Positions 11,640 to 23,078 of a stretch of DNA of 64,000 bases are shown piece by piece. Positions within the stretch are counted from its first letter, which is position 1. Each line of letters begins with the position of its first letter. The DNA comes from Stropharia rugosoannulata (lineage: Eukaryota; Basidiomycota; Agaricomycetes; Agaricales; Strophariaceae): the NCBI GenBank assembly GCA_028532985.1, contig JANCIK010000002.1:1550001-1614000 (forward strand), given 5' to 3'. Below the pieces are notes generated by a model. The model saw only the letters and a list, made by a program, of their open reading frames with translations, was not told the origin of the DNA and did no database searches. Both the position numbers and the translations under genes were made by a program.

Positions 11640-12964
11640 TCATAAGCAATAAGTGGGCTGCGTGACACGTACGGCTTTGGTAGCCTCGAAAATCCTTCGC
11701 TGTCCCGCGAAGAGGATGGCGGCAGTCAGAACGCTCTGCACGACCTTGCTCCCAATACCCCTGTACAAACCTTCCACTCCCTCCTCTTTCAGGATGGTTA
11801 GCAGACCATCGAGAGACGATTTGTACTTGAGCGCAGAGGCCGAGCCCGCTTGCAGACGGCTCTTTACAACACTGATGATGCAGCGTTGAGATGCAGCTTA
11901 GCAGCGACAAGCACAACGTGGATACGCACATGTAAGGATATGTAAAACTGGTGGCGACTTGCAAGAATGTCAGCATCTTTTTCTTGTGTGGCTACGGGAC
12001 AGCGGCCATACTCAGCTTCGACAGAGCTCCAAGCAGGAAGAAATCCCAATCTGTGAGTGCAGCGACGGCAGCCACAGCGCCCGCAGCGCGCAGGCGCGCG
12101 GTGCGTTTGCTGATCAGGAAGTTCTTCAACTGCTCAAATGCAGTGTACTGAATAATGGGATTCATAACAAGCACCAAAGCAGGTCCAATTCCGCGCCAGA
12201 ATGCACTAGAGGCGGACAGGTTTGCGAGACGTAAGCAAAATACTATCAAGACTCACCCAATACCGTCCTTAGCAATGATGCTCTTCATGGTCTCGAAGAA
12301 ACCGAGTTTCTTGGTCACCACGGGCTGGTTGGCATCTGTCCCCATCGTCTGTACGGCCTGAGATGTCTGGATGACCCATATAGGGTTGCTTATGACCGTT
12401 GTCGCGGATCCTGACGTGTGTGATATGTGAGGAGTACAACAACCTTGACGATGATTACTCACCAGCAATCAAGCCAGCCAACATAGACTCCAGCGTGCTT
12501 AGGGCCTTGCTACTGCGCGAGCGGAGAATAGTCTCCTTGGACCGCTCGTAGAAATAGTAGTAGACGCTATAAGCAGGTCAGTACGCGTCCCAGAGCATAA
12601 ACACATTCATAACTTGCCCATTGGTAACAGCAATGCCCAGCAAACTCGAGTTCAGTCCACTGTATAACCCCAGCACGCCTTCGCGTTTGATGATGTCCAG
12701 GACAGCTTGATAAGTCGACTGTACGGCAGCGGCAATTGAGAATCGTTCCCCACGAATCAACGCCCCATCTGCTCCGGGGTAGCTACCTTTTGCTCCTTCT
12801 TGGTCTCCACAGCCGCTCGAGTAGACAAGAAGATCAATGGACTGCACATCAATTATGTGAGGACTCGACAGCATGGTCGAATTCGGGAGTACTGACTAGG
12901 TCGCGCTCATGGCGACAATGCCGCCTGCAGCACCTGCGATGGAGTGAATAGCAGAGTCGTTCAT
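11640..12964 (-). CDS. peroxisomal adenine nucleotide carrier, PMP47/ANT1-like
   Basis: Mitochondrial carrier family member of the peroxisomal branch, which exchanges ATP for AMP so that fatty acids can be activated inside peroxisomes. Three family repeats are visible. Repeat 1 has YPLIFLSTRAAVETKKEQK followed by STYQAVLDIIKREGVLGLYS. Repeat 2 has the NPIWVIQTSQA signature and IIAKDGIGAFWRGIGPALVL. Repeat 3 has TYPYIVVKSRLQAGSAS and LKEEGVEGLYRGIGSKVVQS. The YPL(I)xLSTRA, NPIWV and YPYIVxKSRxQ variants are those of PMP47 rather than the usual PxD motifs. It starts MNDSAIHSIAGAAGG at 12964 and ends VTQPTYCL with TGA at 11640-11642. At least six short introns are needed. Its position near an acyl-CoA synthetase is suggestive of linked function but not evidence. 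Confidence 0.82.
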
Positions 12965-13212
12965 AGTGTCAGATTGGATGGAGTGGGGTTGGGGAAAGGC
13001 CGATGGAGAGGCTTCATTTATACTTATATCGGTTAACCGGGAGTGAAATGAACTTTAACACTGGCTGACGTCTTGTGAAACAAATCACATGTCTGCCGCG
13101 ATGGCATGGCGTTTCTCGGACCTGCCGTTTCTTATACCTATATTCCCTGAGATAAAATATGTATGTATGTACATCTGTTCACTTAGACCAAGTAGTATTA
13201 CATCGCCTATCA

Positions 13213-16200
13213 CTACAGCTTCTTCAACAATGCCTTCAGTTCCGCTATGTCCTTCGCCAACCCATTCGAACTGGTGGACGCGGCTTCGGGCTTCGGTGTC
13301 CCGCCTATGTACACCCCCCCGTCCGCCGAGGTGTGTTTGCCGTCATCTTTGCGCAACCAGTCGTCAAGCTGGGAAACGATCGACCGCGCCTTGAGGCGGA
13401 AGTGAGTATTTATAATGTCAGCGAACGGCTCTGGCGGGTTTTTCAAATTGCCTAGCATCTATGGAAACCGAGTTACTGAGTCTGAAGCATACCGCATTAA
13501 CACCATATCCACTTACTGCCGTTTTCACCACCATGCGCCTGACGTTGGCAGAATCTACCCGCGAGTTAGAAGGCCTTCGGAAAAATGCCATAATGCTTCA
13601 CTTACAAGCCATAGACGCGGGGCTTCCCCCTGAACCTTGCCATGCAGGCTCATTCAGATATGGTTCGTCGCATAGAATCATAGATTGTATTGAAATAAGA
13701 ACCTTTGAAAGCATCTGAGTGAACAAAGTAAACTGGAAAAAGAGTTCGGCACACTTGGAGGAGAGTCGACCTGCCAGCCACCCATCCTGGCCCTTGCCAT
13801 GTTCCGAGTAAGGACAGGCATACTTTGCCGTCCTAATGAATGATTTAAAGAGAGGGCATGTAAGACCGTATTGCGACTTACTGCGTAAAGATTGGGGTTA
13901 AAGCGGTATTTGCCGCCATTAGTCTGAAAACATGTTAATTCGACATAGACGTTGAAGACATGAGCGACAGCTTACTGTCATATATTTCACGCTCGGAGGT
14001 GATTGGTTATAGCTGGGACCCAAAAAAATGTCAAACAGGAAACTGGTGCCAAATGAGATCATAGGCTATCACTGCTGAAAACATTTAAACTTACCAGCCG
14101 TTGTGGTACCTAAGGCGGAAGCGTTCAATAATGTACGCAAGACTGCAAGACATAAACGTACGGAGTACCCTCGGGACCTGTGATCAGAGCTTTGATTACA
14201 TCGACGCGCGTCTCGTCCACCCTTAAAAAGATCGAAGAGCCCCAAGATACAGGTAAATTCGTGGTTAAAATCGCAAGCTACCCCAAATCAGCCACCGAAC
14301 TTGTCTAGAGCTTGAGAGAATACATACCTCCTTCGCAATGGCCAATTGTCGCTTCGGGATATCCGATCCCGTCAACATGCGCGCCTCGTTATCATAGTAG
14401 AACTTGTAATGGGGCGTCTCCTCTTCCCCGTCCACTATCTCCCCGGTCGGCGGGATCGACAGATCGCAATACTCGAACCGTGAGCGTGTCGCCCAATCCA
14501 GATAGGTTTTCTGAAGACTCTCGTCTGATGCACCTGCCTCAACGTGGACCTGCGGAGCCCCACCGTTCACACCTCCTACACCTGCGCCCCCAGTTGTCGT
14601 TGAGGCGATGCTGGGCAGGGACGCGTGCAGACGGTCCACAAATGCGTCCCCCTTTGTGTCGCGAAGCGATCGGTCGATGGCCTTCACTGTTGCAAGAATG
14701 CGCTGGCAGAAGTGCAGCAGCTTCCTGTTCTCATCCGGGACTGCACCGCCCGCCGCCGCCGCACCTTCCTCTTCCTCGCGTTCCCGCATCTCTGCGGTCA
14801 TGCGCTTCTGCTCCTCCGTCAGCTCTTCGTCTGTCTGATTCTCCGCCTGCTTGTTGCCTTCCAATCCCTTCACTGCGGCCTGTGCTTGAATAGCAATACC
14901 CTCCAGCAGTTCACGCGGGCTGGCGCCGCCTTCATATATGATCGTACGCTCCTTGATCTGGTTGTTCTTCACGTTCACGGCCTTGACTGAGCCAACGGTC
15001 ATGATTGGCATAGCCATCATACTTGCCAGTGCTTCGTGGTTCGAGATAGTCTGCATGAAAGCAAGAATAAATGCACTATATGGCACCTGTAACACTAGGA
15101 ACTTACCTCTAGCCACTCCAGTAGTTCAAAATAGAGTACGGACCTCTCGGACATGTCCGCTAATGAGTCGTTCTGTAGCAGCTTGCTACAAACGTGATTA
15201 AATCGCCTGCGAAGATGAGCCAGGGTCGTCGGATGGACGAGGTAGTCGCTCGTGCGCCCACCGCCCTCCCTGTTAAGGTTGGGTAGAAAGACGCGAATGG
15301 AGGAAAGTAGCTCCGCAAGCTTTGTGTCCTTCCTCCGCTGGCTGTCTGCCGCAATCATCTGACCAGTATGCTGATCAACGGGGAAAGTGCAGGTTAGCAT
15401 CAGTCTATAACAACTGGGCAGCACGCACATCTTCAACCGACTCCCCAGCATATCCAATGCCTCCCTTGGCGCGTTTCCCTGAGTTCGCCGCATAATACAG
15501 AACATCCCCCTCGTCAGTGTCCTGCGGCGCGCTCGAATTGATCTTGCGACGCTTACTAGTCCTGCCGCCACCCACGGGCGTCTCCGAACCCTGCAGTGCG
15601 CTCTCCTGGCTCTGCTGCGTGAATATGTCGTCGAGCATTGCGAGCCCGACGCCCAGAATGACGCCCTGTAGATCGGCGCAGTGGAACAGCGGGTCCTCAC
15701 GCGAGGCCGAGTGCTTCTCCGTATCCATCAACACGGGCTCGCCACACGCGAGACACACCTTTGAGTGACACCGCGGACAGACCTTCGTTACACGGCTACG
15801 GAGGCGGTCGATGTATGATGAGAAATCGGGCTGGGGAGGCGGTGGGCGGGAGTGAGCAGATACTTGGCTACTGTCTGGTCTGGGCCATCAACTTACGTGA
15901 AGAGCAAAGAAATCCGCCTTGGAGCGGAGTATTGTAGCACCACAGTCGTGTGGACAGGAGTACGTCGGCGAGCTGAGTTGTGAGTATAAGCTAAAGAGGA
16001 ACATCTGTTCGTTGCCCTCGGGGCAGCCCTTCATCCATTGGCCCTGCGACAGAAGCGTCAGGGTCTGGTTTGTCTCGGGGAGAGTCACGGATTCGGGGTA
16101 TTCGTCAATCTCTATCACCTCCTCTTTGCGGTCTTTGGAGAAAAAGATGCCTGATAACGAACCACATCAGCGAGCTGCCGATGATGTCCAAAAAGCGCAT

Positions 16201-16740
16201 CTTGCCAGAATATGGATCCACCTGGGCGTTCCCTGCGCCCGTGTTCGTCGCCGCTCCTTTCACGCTGTCGAAATTATCTGAGTCGTAATCGACGTAGTCA
16301 TCGGCGTCTGCACGGGATAGACAGCATCAGCACTGTGTCTCTGAAAGACACCTGTCATATACACACCGTCGTCGCTCCCATCGTGCGCAGCCTCGTCATC
16401 CGAGTCCATACGGGCATCTCCATCTTCGTCCTCTTCGGGCGTCTAAGTCTTATAATTAACCGGGAATTCTGGCGCTCAACAACTTTGGGCATACATCTGC
16501 ACGCGACATTTTGCTTGATGACATCTCGGCATCGTCGTCCACGATGTGGTCAAATTTGCCCTCGAAAAAGCGCTCGGCAGCCTGCTGTACGTCCTTGTAC
16601 TGCTTGAGGGCTGCACGCGCCTGAGCATGGGTCGCACCCTGATAGGAATGAGTGCCAGTGGCTTAAGACTAGATCTAGACCGTGCAACAACCTAAATCAC
16701 ACACCATCTCAACGAGCTGTTGTATCTCAGTCGCGGACAT
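13213..16740 (-). CDS. large UBA / IBR-like zinc / UBC ubiquitin-conjugating protein (BIRC6-type E2 domain)
   Basis: Likely ubiquitin-conjugating enzyme of about 900 residues. The N-terminus MSATEIQQLVEM joins to GATHAQARAALKQYKDVQQA, a UBA-like helix bundle. An acidic linker follows. A cysteine-rich segment then reads SCPHDCGATI, later CPRCHSKVCLACGEPV and finally FHC (about 15,950-15,680); its spacing resembles an IBR/BRcat zinc domain. A middle region (about 15,420-14,330) is helical and charged. The UBC domain at the C-terminus reads LITGPEGTPYENGCFLFDIF, then [20 protein letters not shown] (the catalytic Cys is in KVCLS), then ILCDEPYLNEPAW. This is close to the E2 domain of BIRC6/BRUCE, but no BIR repeat is visible. 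The tail ends ELKALLKKL at 13213. A dozen or so introns are inferred. The combination suggests an E2 that could also act as its own E3. Confidence 0.8.
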
Positions 16741-17248
16741 CGTAGGCAGGGTTGGGTGGATAGTGCTGCAAACGATAATCGCGTCAAGATGGTTCAAGTT
16801 TGCAAGTGGGCTTTGAGCGCCGCGTGGGCCCCGCGGTCTGTTGAGGAACTAACAAGTATGATCAAAGTTGGCTTTAGGTGGACCTCGGCCACAAGGGGAA
16901 GGACTCGAATGTTTATGTAATCTGCAGATCAAAGTTCAAGCTATTTATAATTAACCTTGCCCCAACCTCAGCAGGCTTGCCGTTGCACAACTTGTTCTCA
17001 GTGCACAGCGAACACTGACATATCTATGCCCTGTTGCCAGTCAGTTTACCCGCTCTCAACGGGTATTTTTGCCGTTGGGCTAGGCTGCTGAACGGGTCAG
17101 GGCCGTTTGGCCTGAATTTTGAAGCCGCTGTCATGCTAAAGCGTTTCAACAGCCTCTGGTCAGCCACAATCCGGCTTTATCTCGTCAGGCATAGACTCTT
17201 CAAGCTTCACCCTCAAAGCTACTCGTAGAGAACCAATATCTCCAGAAA
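16741..17248. other. intergenic
   Basis: No supported gene. It carries the promoter of the large UBC gene (-) and possibly of the doubtful plus-strand gene that follows. A short imperfect inverted repeat (about 17,048-17,105, CTCAACGGGT / GAACGGGT with TTGCCGTTGGGC) is visible but is not clearly functional. Confidence 0.35.
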
Positions 17249-17854
17249 ATGTCACTTCCGTCGCTTCTTCTAGTATCGTGCTGCAGTTATTTTGCAAATC
17301 TTGCCTTCTTCCTCATTGGCGCCTTCTGGATGTTCTTTGCATCCATCTACCACAAACCATGCACTACTACGCAGTGTTATGCGTGTAATCACGGTCAGTG
17401 AGCAGGCCATTTGACAGCTCTGACACGCTGAGCGCGCTGTGCAGGTCAAACAATGCACACGAGCGCATCTGTCACAACTCTCGCCAACAACAGTGCAGAG
17501 TTCTACAGCCAATCAAAGGATTCCGAAGACCTGACTCTGAGTTTCCTCCTTGTTAGCTTTATTTACTTTGTCAACATCGGAGGGCATGCCTGATTCGTCT
17601 TTAAGCTTTCTGGTGATATCTCCGGTTGCGACATCAACGTCTCGCCTACTTTCGACCGCCTGAAAGCTCAAAGCAGATGCACGATCCAGGCCCTAGTTAA
17701 CAGTCGGCGTGCTTCTACCAGACAGACCGGTGAGCATATCATGAGTAGTAGTCAAAAGATTCTTGCCTAATGTCCTGTAGCTGCTATGCGCGTCAAGAAG
17801 GCGCGCCAGAGAATGACCGGCATTGTCTGGAAAGCCCGTCACTGCCGTATGTGA
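17249..17854 (+). CDS. hypothetical small gene with N-terminal hydrophobic segment, doubtful
   Basis: Not recognised. Exon 1 (ATG at 17249) encodes LLLVSCCSYFANLAFFLIGA and more hydrophobic residues, a likely membrane segment, then a small CTTTQCYAC cluster. A good GTCAGT donor (about 17,396) and CAG acceptor (about 17,445) continue the frame. A 54-nt candidate intron (GTTAGC to TTTAAG, CTGAT branch, about 17,554-17,607) and a third (GTGAGC to TGTAG, about 17,730-17,780) extend it to a basic C-terminus, VKKARQRMTGIVWKARHCRM, TGA at 17852-17854. If the second intron is not removed the frame stops at 17593. The support is only the coherent chain of splice sites; this could be chance. Confidence 0.3.
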
Positions 17855-18306
17855 TTGTGTTCTCATGACCAGATATTTTTTCTCCATTTCATTCGTCTTT
17901 TCTCCATGATGCCGTCCCATGAAACACCGTTTCTTTTGCTTAATAATCTTCCCTTGAATAAGGTACATAATACTGCTCCTCGCCACGTTTGGGAAGCCCA
18001 CATGGAATTAATACATACATTTCTTTTGCACCCCATAATTTCAACGTCTTATATAGGAGATGACTGCACTGTCGTTATGTGATTCACAAGCAATTACACA
18101 ATATATTTCTCGTAAATACAGATAGTGGAATATCTATACAATGTTGACTAGGATCCGGTGTTGAGCAGTATTGATACATGAGGTTCGAAAGAATCTGTTG
18201 AAAGATACAGTTTAAAGCACACAACGATCCGATAACTTAATAGCAATCAGTGGCTGTAATCATACCTAGAGAAAATAAGGATCAGCAGCAGTCTACTAGT
18301 CACTGG
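17855..18306. other. intergenic, AT-rich
   Basis: AT-rich stretch downstream of CAF16. I see no coding frame with support, RNA gene or repeat. Confidence 0.4.
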
Positions 18307-19422
18307 TCAAGGGGGGGCGACAAACTTTCTATAAAATGTCTCGGAGTCCGAAGGAACGGTCTAACGACGTCGCTTCGTAAGAAATTATCAGAGCGATGCA
18401 ATGAAAAGATTCACCTCGTTTTTGCGAGCTCCGCGGGGCGGCTTCTTGCCTTGCTTCACAAGCTCACGATTAAAGTCTCTGTCTTCCTTGAGCCACTGAA
18501 GTGCAACGTTGTATAGAGGCGTCGAGGAGAGCGAATTGGGGATGCTGTCAGAAGAAAATGGCCAGGCAGTGGGAAGTGTGACAAAGGAGCCAAAGCGCAT
18601 ATGTGCGACGTGCGTGGGAAAATCATTCAGACCATCGAATATATGGGTGGCATCTAGACACGTAGACAGGAACCTAAGATTAGATGAGGGTGTGCTTATT
18701 CTGGGAAAGAAGACTTGCAAAGAATAGTCGCGCCGCGTGCTTCACTGTCTGCTTTGAGGAATTTAAGCAAATCATCGCGAACCAAGACATCGAGGTCAAC
18801 GGTGACCTGTGGAATCGTTGATAAAGTGGTCTTCTGAGAGGGGATCACGACAGACCTCGTCCAGGAGAAGGACATCCCATGGGGCCATGAGTCCGAAACA
18901 GAGCTGCACGCGACGGCGCTCGCCATCAGATATCTTGTGCATGCGCCAATCTAAATCGACATCTAGAAGATCAAGGAGATGATCCCTGCGCTCCTTGTAT
19001 CTGTAACCGCCGACAGAGTCGAGGAATTCTGCGACACCGATATCTCCCCGCACGACAGGATTCATGGCCCTGCAGAAGGAAACTATGAAGGAAGCTGGGC
19101 GGTAGGTGACGGAGCCACGTACCACTCAGTCCCGAGGAAAGTGACGCCTTGTGGGGAGTTTCTAAAAACATCCTGGCCCTTGATGAGCACGTCTGCGCCG
19201 TCCGCAACGAGCTTCTTGCCGGCCAAGAGCTGGAGGAGGGTGGACTTGCCGGCTGGACAGGGGTAAGGACGGGTGCGGGCGGGGGACACGCGACGCACCT
19301 CCGTTGGCGCCAACCAGGATGGTGCGGGAGCCCTTGGGCAGCTGGATGTTTATTTGAGAGAGGGAGGGCAGGGAGAAGGCATTGTAAGAATAGGTTAGAT
19401 TAGAGACAGAGATGGCAGCCAT
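18307..19422 (-). CDS. CAF16: CAF16-like soluble ABC ATPase
   Basis: ABC-type ATPase without membrane domain, related to yeast Caf16, a CCR4-NOT associated factor. Starts [20 protein letters not shown] at 19422. Walker A reads [18 protein letters not shown], with an intron inside the P-loop. The ABC signature is replaced by [14 protein letters not shown], Walker B reads [14 protein letters not shown], and the switch histidine sits in ILYATHIFDG. The ORF continues with [15 protein letters not shown] and ends [20 protein letters not shown] at 18307-18309, after a last intron that removes the apparent earlier stop. About five introns. Divergent from the OPY2-like gene with 172 bp between start codons. 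Confidence 0.88.
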
Positions 19423-19594
19423 GAAGGAGGAAATCAGACGGCCTCTTAGTCATGATCCCAAGTAAATACACTTTCCCACGGGAGCTGTGTTACATTCCCT
19501 TACCAAATCCTTTCTCTCACCGCCCTCTTCCTCCTCCTCCTCCTCCTCCCCCTCCCTCCTCCCTTCCCTTCGTCCACACGTTCTTTTCTGTATT
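19423..19594. promoter_or_regulatory. short divergent promoter with pyrimidine-rich tract
   Basis: 172 bp between the CAF16 (-) and OPY2-like (+) start codons. It contains a long TCC-repeat/pyrimidine tract on the plus strand (about 19,515-19,570) just upstream of the OPY2-like ATG, a common feature of fungal core promoters. Confidence 0.45.
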
Positions 19595-21552
19595 ATGTCT
19601 TTGCCTCTTTATGCACGCCAGTCCTCGCCCACCGGCTCCAATTGTCTTCCCATCTCTGGTTGCCCTGACCCCGCACCCTGCAACTGCGATCTGACCAAGG
19701 AGAACTGTGTCCGCATTAACAGGTTCGTGGGCGGTCCCCCCGCCACCCGCTGTGCTGACCATCCTGCAGGAGCTGCGAATCGTGCGCTTTCAATCAGTGC
19801 GTCCCCAAAAACACTGGCTCGTCGGGCGGAGGGATCAGCAAGGGTGCCGTTGCTGGGGCCATCGTCGGCGTGATCATCTTCCTCGCTATCTCCATCTTCC
19901 TGTTTCTGCGCTACAGACGGCAGGCGCTCATTCGCAGGCATCGCACCAGCGCACGCGAGGTCAAGAAGGATATCCCCGCCCCAGCCGAGACCGTTCTCAA
20001 CCGGCCAGATCCCACCGAAAAGCCACCGTCCGAAGTTGGCACGGTCAGAGTCTATTCGTCCCACTCAAGCACGACCATCGACCTCGACCCCAACTCCCAG
20101 TCTTCTCACAGATCTGAGCGCCACTCTAACCCGTTCGCAGACGCTTCCTCTATCCAGACTGCCGGTACCGAGGGTACCAACGTTATACCCATCGCGTTCG
20201 TTCCGCCTGAATCCCATCGCGACTCTGTGGCCCACTCAGAGCACAGCAAAAACTCGACGGCGTCCTACCCTATTCGTCCTGCCCGTTCTCCCGAGCTGAA
20301 TCTCAATATCGACCATGTCAACGTCTCCCGCGACAATGTGCTGAAAAATGGTTACAGTCAATCCACGATCTCTGGCATCTCTGGCTTCTCAAGGAACTCA
20401 TACATGTCCAGCGCAAGCTACTCTAGCGATTTCTTGAACGAAGCTCCCATGATTATGACACCCACCAAAGGTGTTCGCCAAGTCGTCGGCGTCGTCAAGG
20501 CAGAGGTAATCAACGCCGGCTCGCTTTCCGCCAATAATTCTACGGATTCCTTGAAGCCTCCGGCGTACACTAAACCAGTAACGAAGTCGCCTCTTGCGTC
20601 CACATCATTTGGCCCCAATGATATGCTGCGGGAAGAGAATGAAGACGTCCAAGACGTGACTGATCCTTTTGCGGATAAACACACTTCAACACAGACAAAC
20701 TACGCTCCTTCAGCGTCGCCTTCGAGGACTGCCTTTGGCCAAGAGGCCGCACCCAATGGCCCGGAGCCTCAGTGGGACCCCAAGGCGCCTAGGCAGCCTT
20801 GGTCGCGGTCTAATGTGGACAGTCGTCCGTCCAGCATGAGCACGCAAGCCGGCTCTGTTATTGACATTGCCAGTGCTACGAGGGTCAACGTGGGCCTAAA
20901 AACGCCTGCCAGTGCTAATTCGTACAGGACCACAATGGGCAGGCTGGTCACACCGCCGACCAACGCGACGGTCACAGGGACTCTTCAGGAACAGCAGCAA
21001 CGGGCCCTTGCTCATGCGCAGGCCCAGGCTCAGGCGCAAGGGTTGGACAGGAGACGGATGTCGACAAGCTCCGTCTCGACGCGTGCCGACTCCATCCTCG
21101 AGTCGTTCCCGTTCGTGCCGCCGTCTCCCATCTCGGATAGGCCCATCCGATCCCCGCCAGCGTCGCCACTGGGCCAGCAGTCGTTCACCACCGGGTCGCA
21201 CACTTTCGTCGTTGCGCCGCCCTCGCCGCTGACTCCGCAGTCATTCGCTGGTGAAGCGTCGAAGCTGGCGTTCATGGAACAGGACCCGAATGCCCATCCG
21301 TTGAGCGACGTGCTCCCTGCGCCGCCTGACAGGCGCACGCTGCTTGGGCTGTCGACTGGGTCGCAGCTTTCGACAGCGTCTTCAGGGCTCGGATCTTTCC
21401 CGTTCCAGATTGAATCAGAACCTACAACGGACAGCGGGCCTCCACAGCAGTCATTGGCCAACCGACAGCGGGCAAGTCTCGACACACTGGCGCTGACAAG
21501 TGATCTTTCATCGTATCCATTAAACTTTGATCGGCCTCCACAGCAGAAGTAG
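19595..21552 (+). CDS. OPY2-like single-pass membrane anchor
   Basis: Fits the OPY2 family, plasma-membrane anchors that recruit the Ste50 adaptor in HOG and filamentous MAPK signalling. Residues about 10-60 form the cysteine-rich Opy2 N-terminal motif: NCLPISGCPDPAPCNCDL, ENCVRINR, then after one intron SCESCAFNQCVP. A glycine linker precedes one membrane helix, AVAGAIVGVIIFLAISIFLF, followed by a basic stop-transfer LRYRRQALIRRHR. The remaining roughly 530 residues are a disordered cytosolic tail rich in Ser, Pro and Thr, with a QAQAQAQ run and repeated SP-type sites typical of MAPK targets. No signal peptide is obvious, as in type III anchors. One intron only (GTTCGT donor at about 19,723, CAG acceptor at about 19,770); TAG ends at 21552. 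Ste50 binding is inferred from the family. Confidence 0.8.
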
Positions 21553-22708
21553 CAGCCTGTTTTTTTCTCTCGGTTTTTAGGTATCTAACTTCCGGCAAGT
21601 GTTGTTTCTTACTAAGCTTTATCTTTTAACTTGAGGTCTACCTGGATTGCTTAACTTATGTGACATTCGCTCGCTCTCGACTGCTATTTTATCGTTATTA
21701 CCCTTCCTTTGTATCACAGTCTTCATACCCCACTTAAGAGCCACGGCAACGAGCCCCTGTCATTGATACGTACTTACATACCTGGTGTGCAAATGGATCT
21801 GTTTGTAAACCACCCTATGAGCTGGTCTGTGTGTTCAGTGCTGCAAGTATTACTTAGCACCTGCTATGTACGTAGTCAAAAGGCAGTCGCAAGCTGTGTA
21901 CGTTAAATACATTACCGCGGTCCGTCTATACTTACTCTTAAATGAAAGCAGCCTAGTACTCACGCTCTCTCATTTCAAATATCACCTTCATCACACAGTT
22001 CCGCTCACTGCCACGCAGGCCATCACAAACCCAATCTCCCAGGCGGTGTTCATCTCATCAGTAAAGAAGAAGACCGTCAAGTTGCCTCAGCTACAGAATG
22101 ATGCATAGGAGAACAGATCACAGCATGCATTAATATCTGGCTGAGTGTATCTTCCAGGCAGCAAAGTATGTCGACAAACTGGTTGAGTCTAGCGGCAACT
22201 TTTACATGAACAAGATACTACTCCCGGGCTGATCAAGAAAATCAATCAGTGTCAATGGGATCTCGCCTGCCCCAGTGACTGGAATATCATACATACAATA
22301 CTTATCTAACTGGAGAGTTCACGATAAGAGCACGCCGCTGTTCCGCGGCGATCAGCCTGCCGAGCACAGACTCAGTAGGATCGGTTTTTAGAACGTATTC
22401 ATCGTGATATATGATACCCACTGTAGTCTGAGACAACTGCCATATATTGTGTTTCGATTGCCACTCCCACATTTCCTCTGTTAGTAGAACCAAAGTAGAA
22501 CTCAAAATTGACCCAAAAATACATTCATTTTTCAATCATTTTTGTATATCATCATAATCCAAAACTCAGCTATATGCAACATCACATTTCACAGTTGTGT
22601 GTAGAGAACTTAGCGGACGCATCGTCAAAAGGGCCATCCTTTTGACGCAACTCGATTGATGTTGCTGATCGCTGCGTGCGCACGCGCCGAGCAGCCGTCG
22701 GCGTCTGA
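21553..22708. other. gene-poor AT-rich stretch
   Basis: About 1.15 kb between the OPY2-like gene and the retroelement target duplication. Only short unsupported frames occur. The first 100-200 bp are presumably the OPY2-like 3' UTR. It may be worn-out repeat or intergenic sequence. Confidence 0.4.
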
Positions 22709-22713
22709 TGTGC

Positions 22714-22947
22714 TGTGACAAGGCGTGAGAAACACGAGTCTTGACACACGGAACGACCAAAAGACAGGATAAATCGCTGAATTAAAGTCTGCCCTTCCTC
22801 TATGAGGAAGAGCAGTATTTATACTCTACTGACAATCTGTTTAGGTAATACTAGGTACGAAGAGCCAAGCAGGGGGAAGATAAAGGAAAGGGGTAGGGTA
22901 AAGTAAGACGCGAGCACGCGTCATGATAAGTGTGACTACCCGTTACA
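22714..22947 (-). repeat. 3' LTR of the gypsy element
   Basis: 234 bp, apparently identical to 31384-31617. In element orientation it starts TGTAACGGGTAGTCACAC and ends with CTTGTCACA. It contains the same TATA-like TATAAAT as the 5' copy. Confidence 0.97.
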
Positions 22948-22957
22948 TACGCCCTCC
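22948..22957 (-). other. polypurine tract
   Basis: GGAGGGCGTA directly abuts the 3' LTR in element orientation, the usual place for the plus-strand primer of an LTR retroelement. It is short but purine-rich. Confidence 0.65.
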
Positions 22958-23078
22958 AGCTAGTGTTGCAGATACTAGCTGATGTATCATAAGTAAAGCG
23001 AATAGAAACTTTTGATAAGTAAAAGAAGTAAACGTTAGATGTTTTTGTAAGCAAGAAATAGACCGATAAAATGTGAAG

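Noticed and set aside
22302..22535. Minus-strand frame of 77 codons in the gene-poor stretch left of the retroelement
   Set aside because: No motif, no splice continuity and AT-rich context; likely chance.
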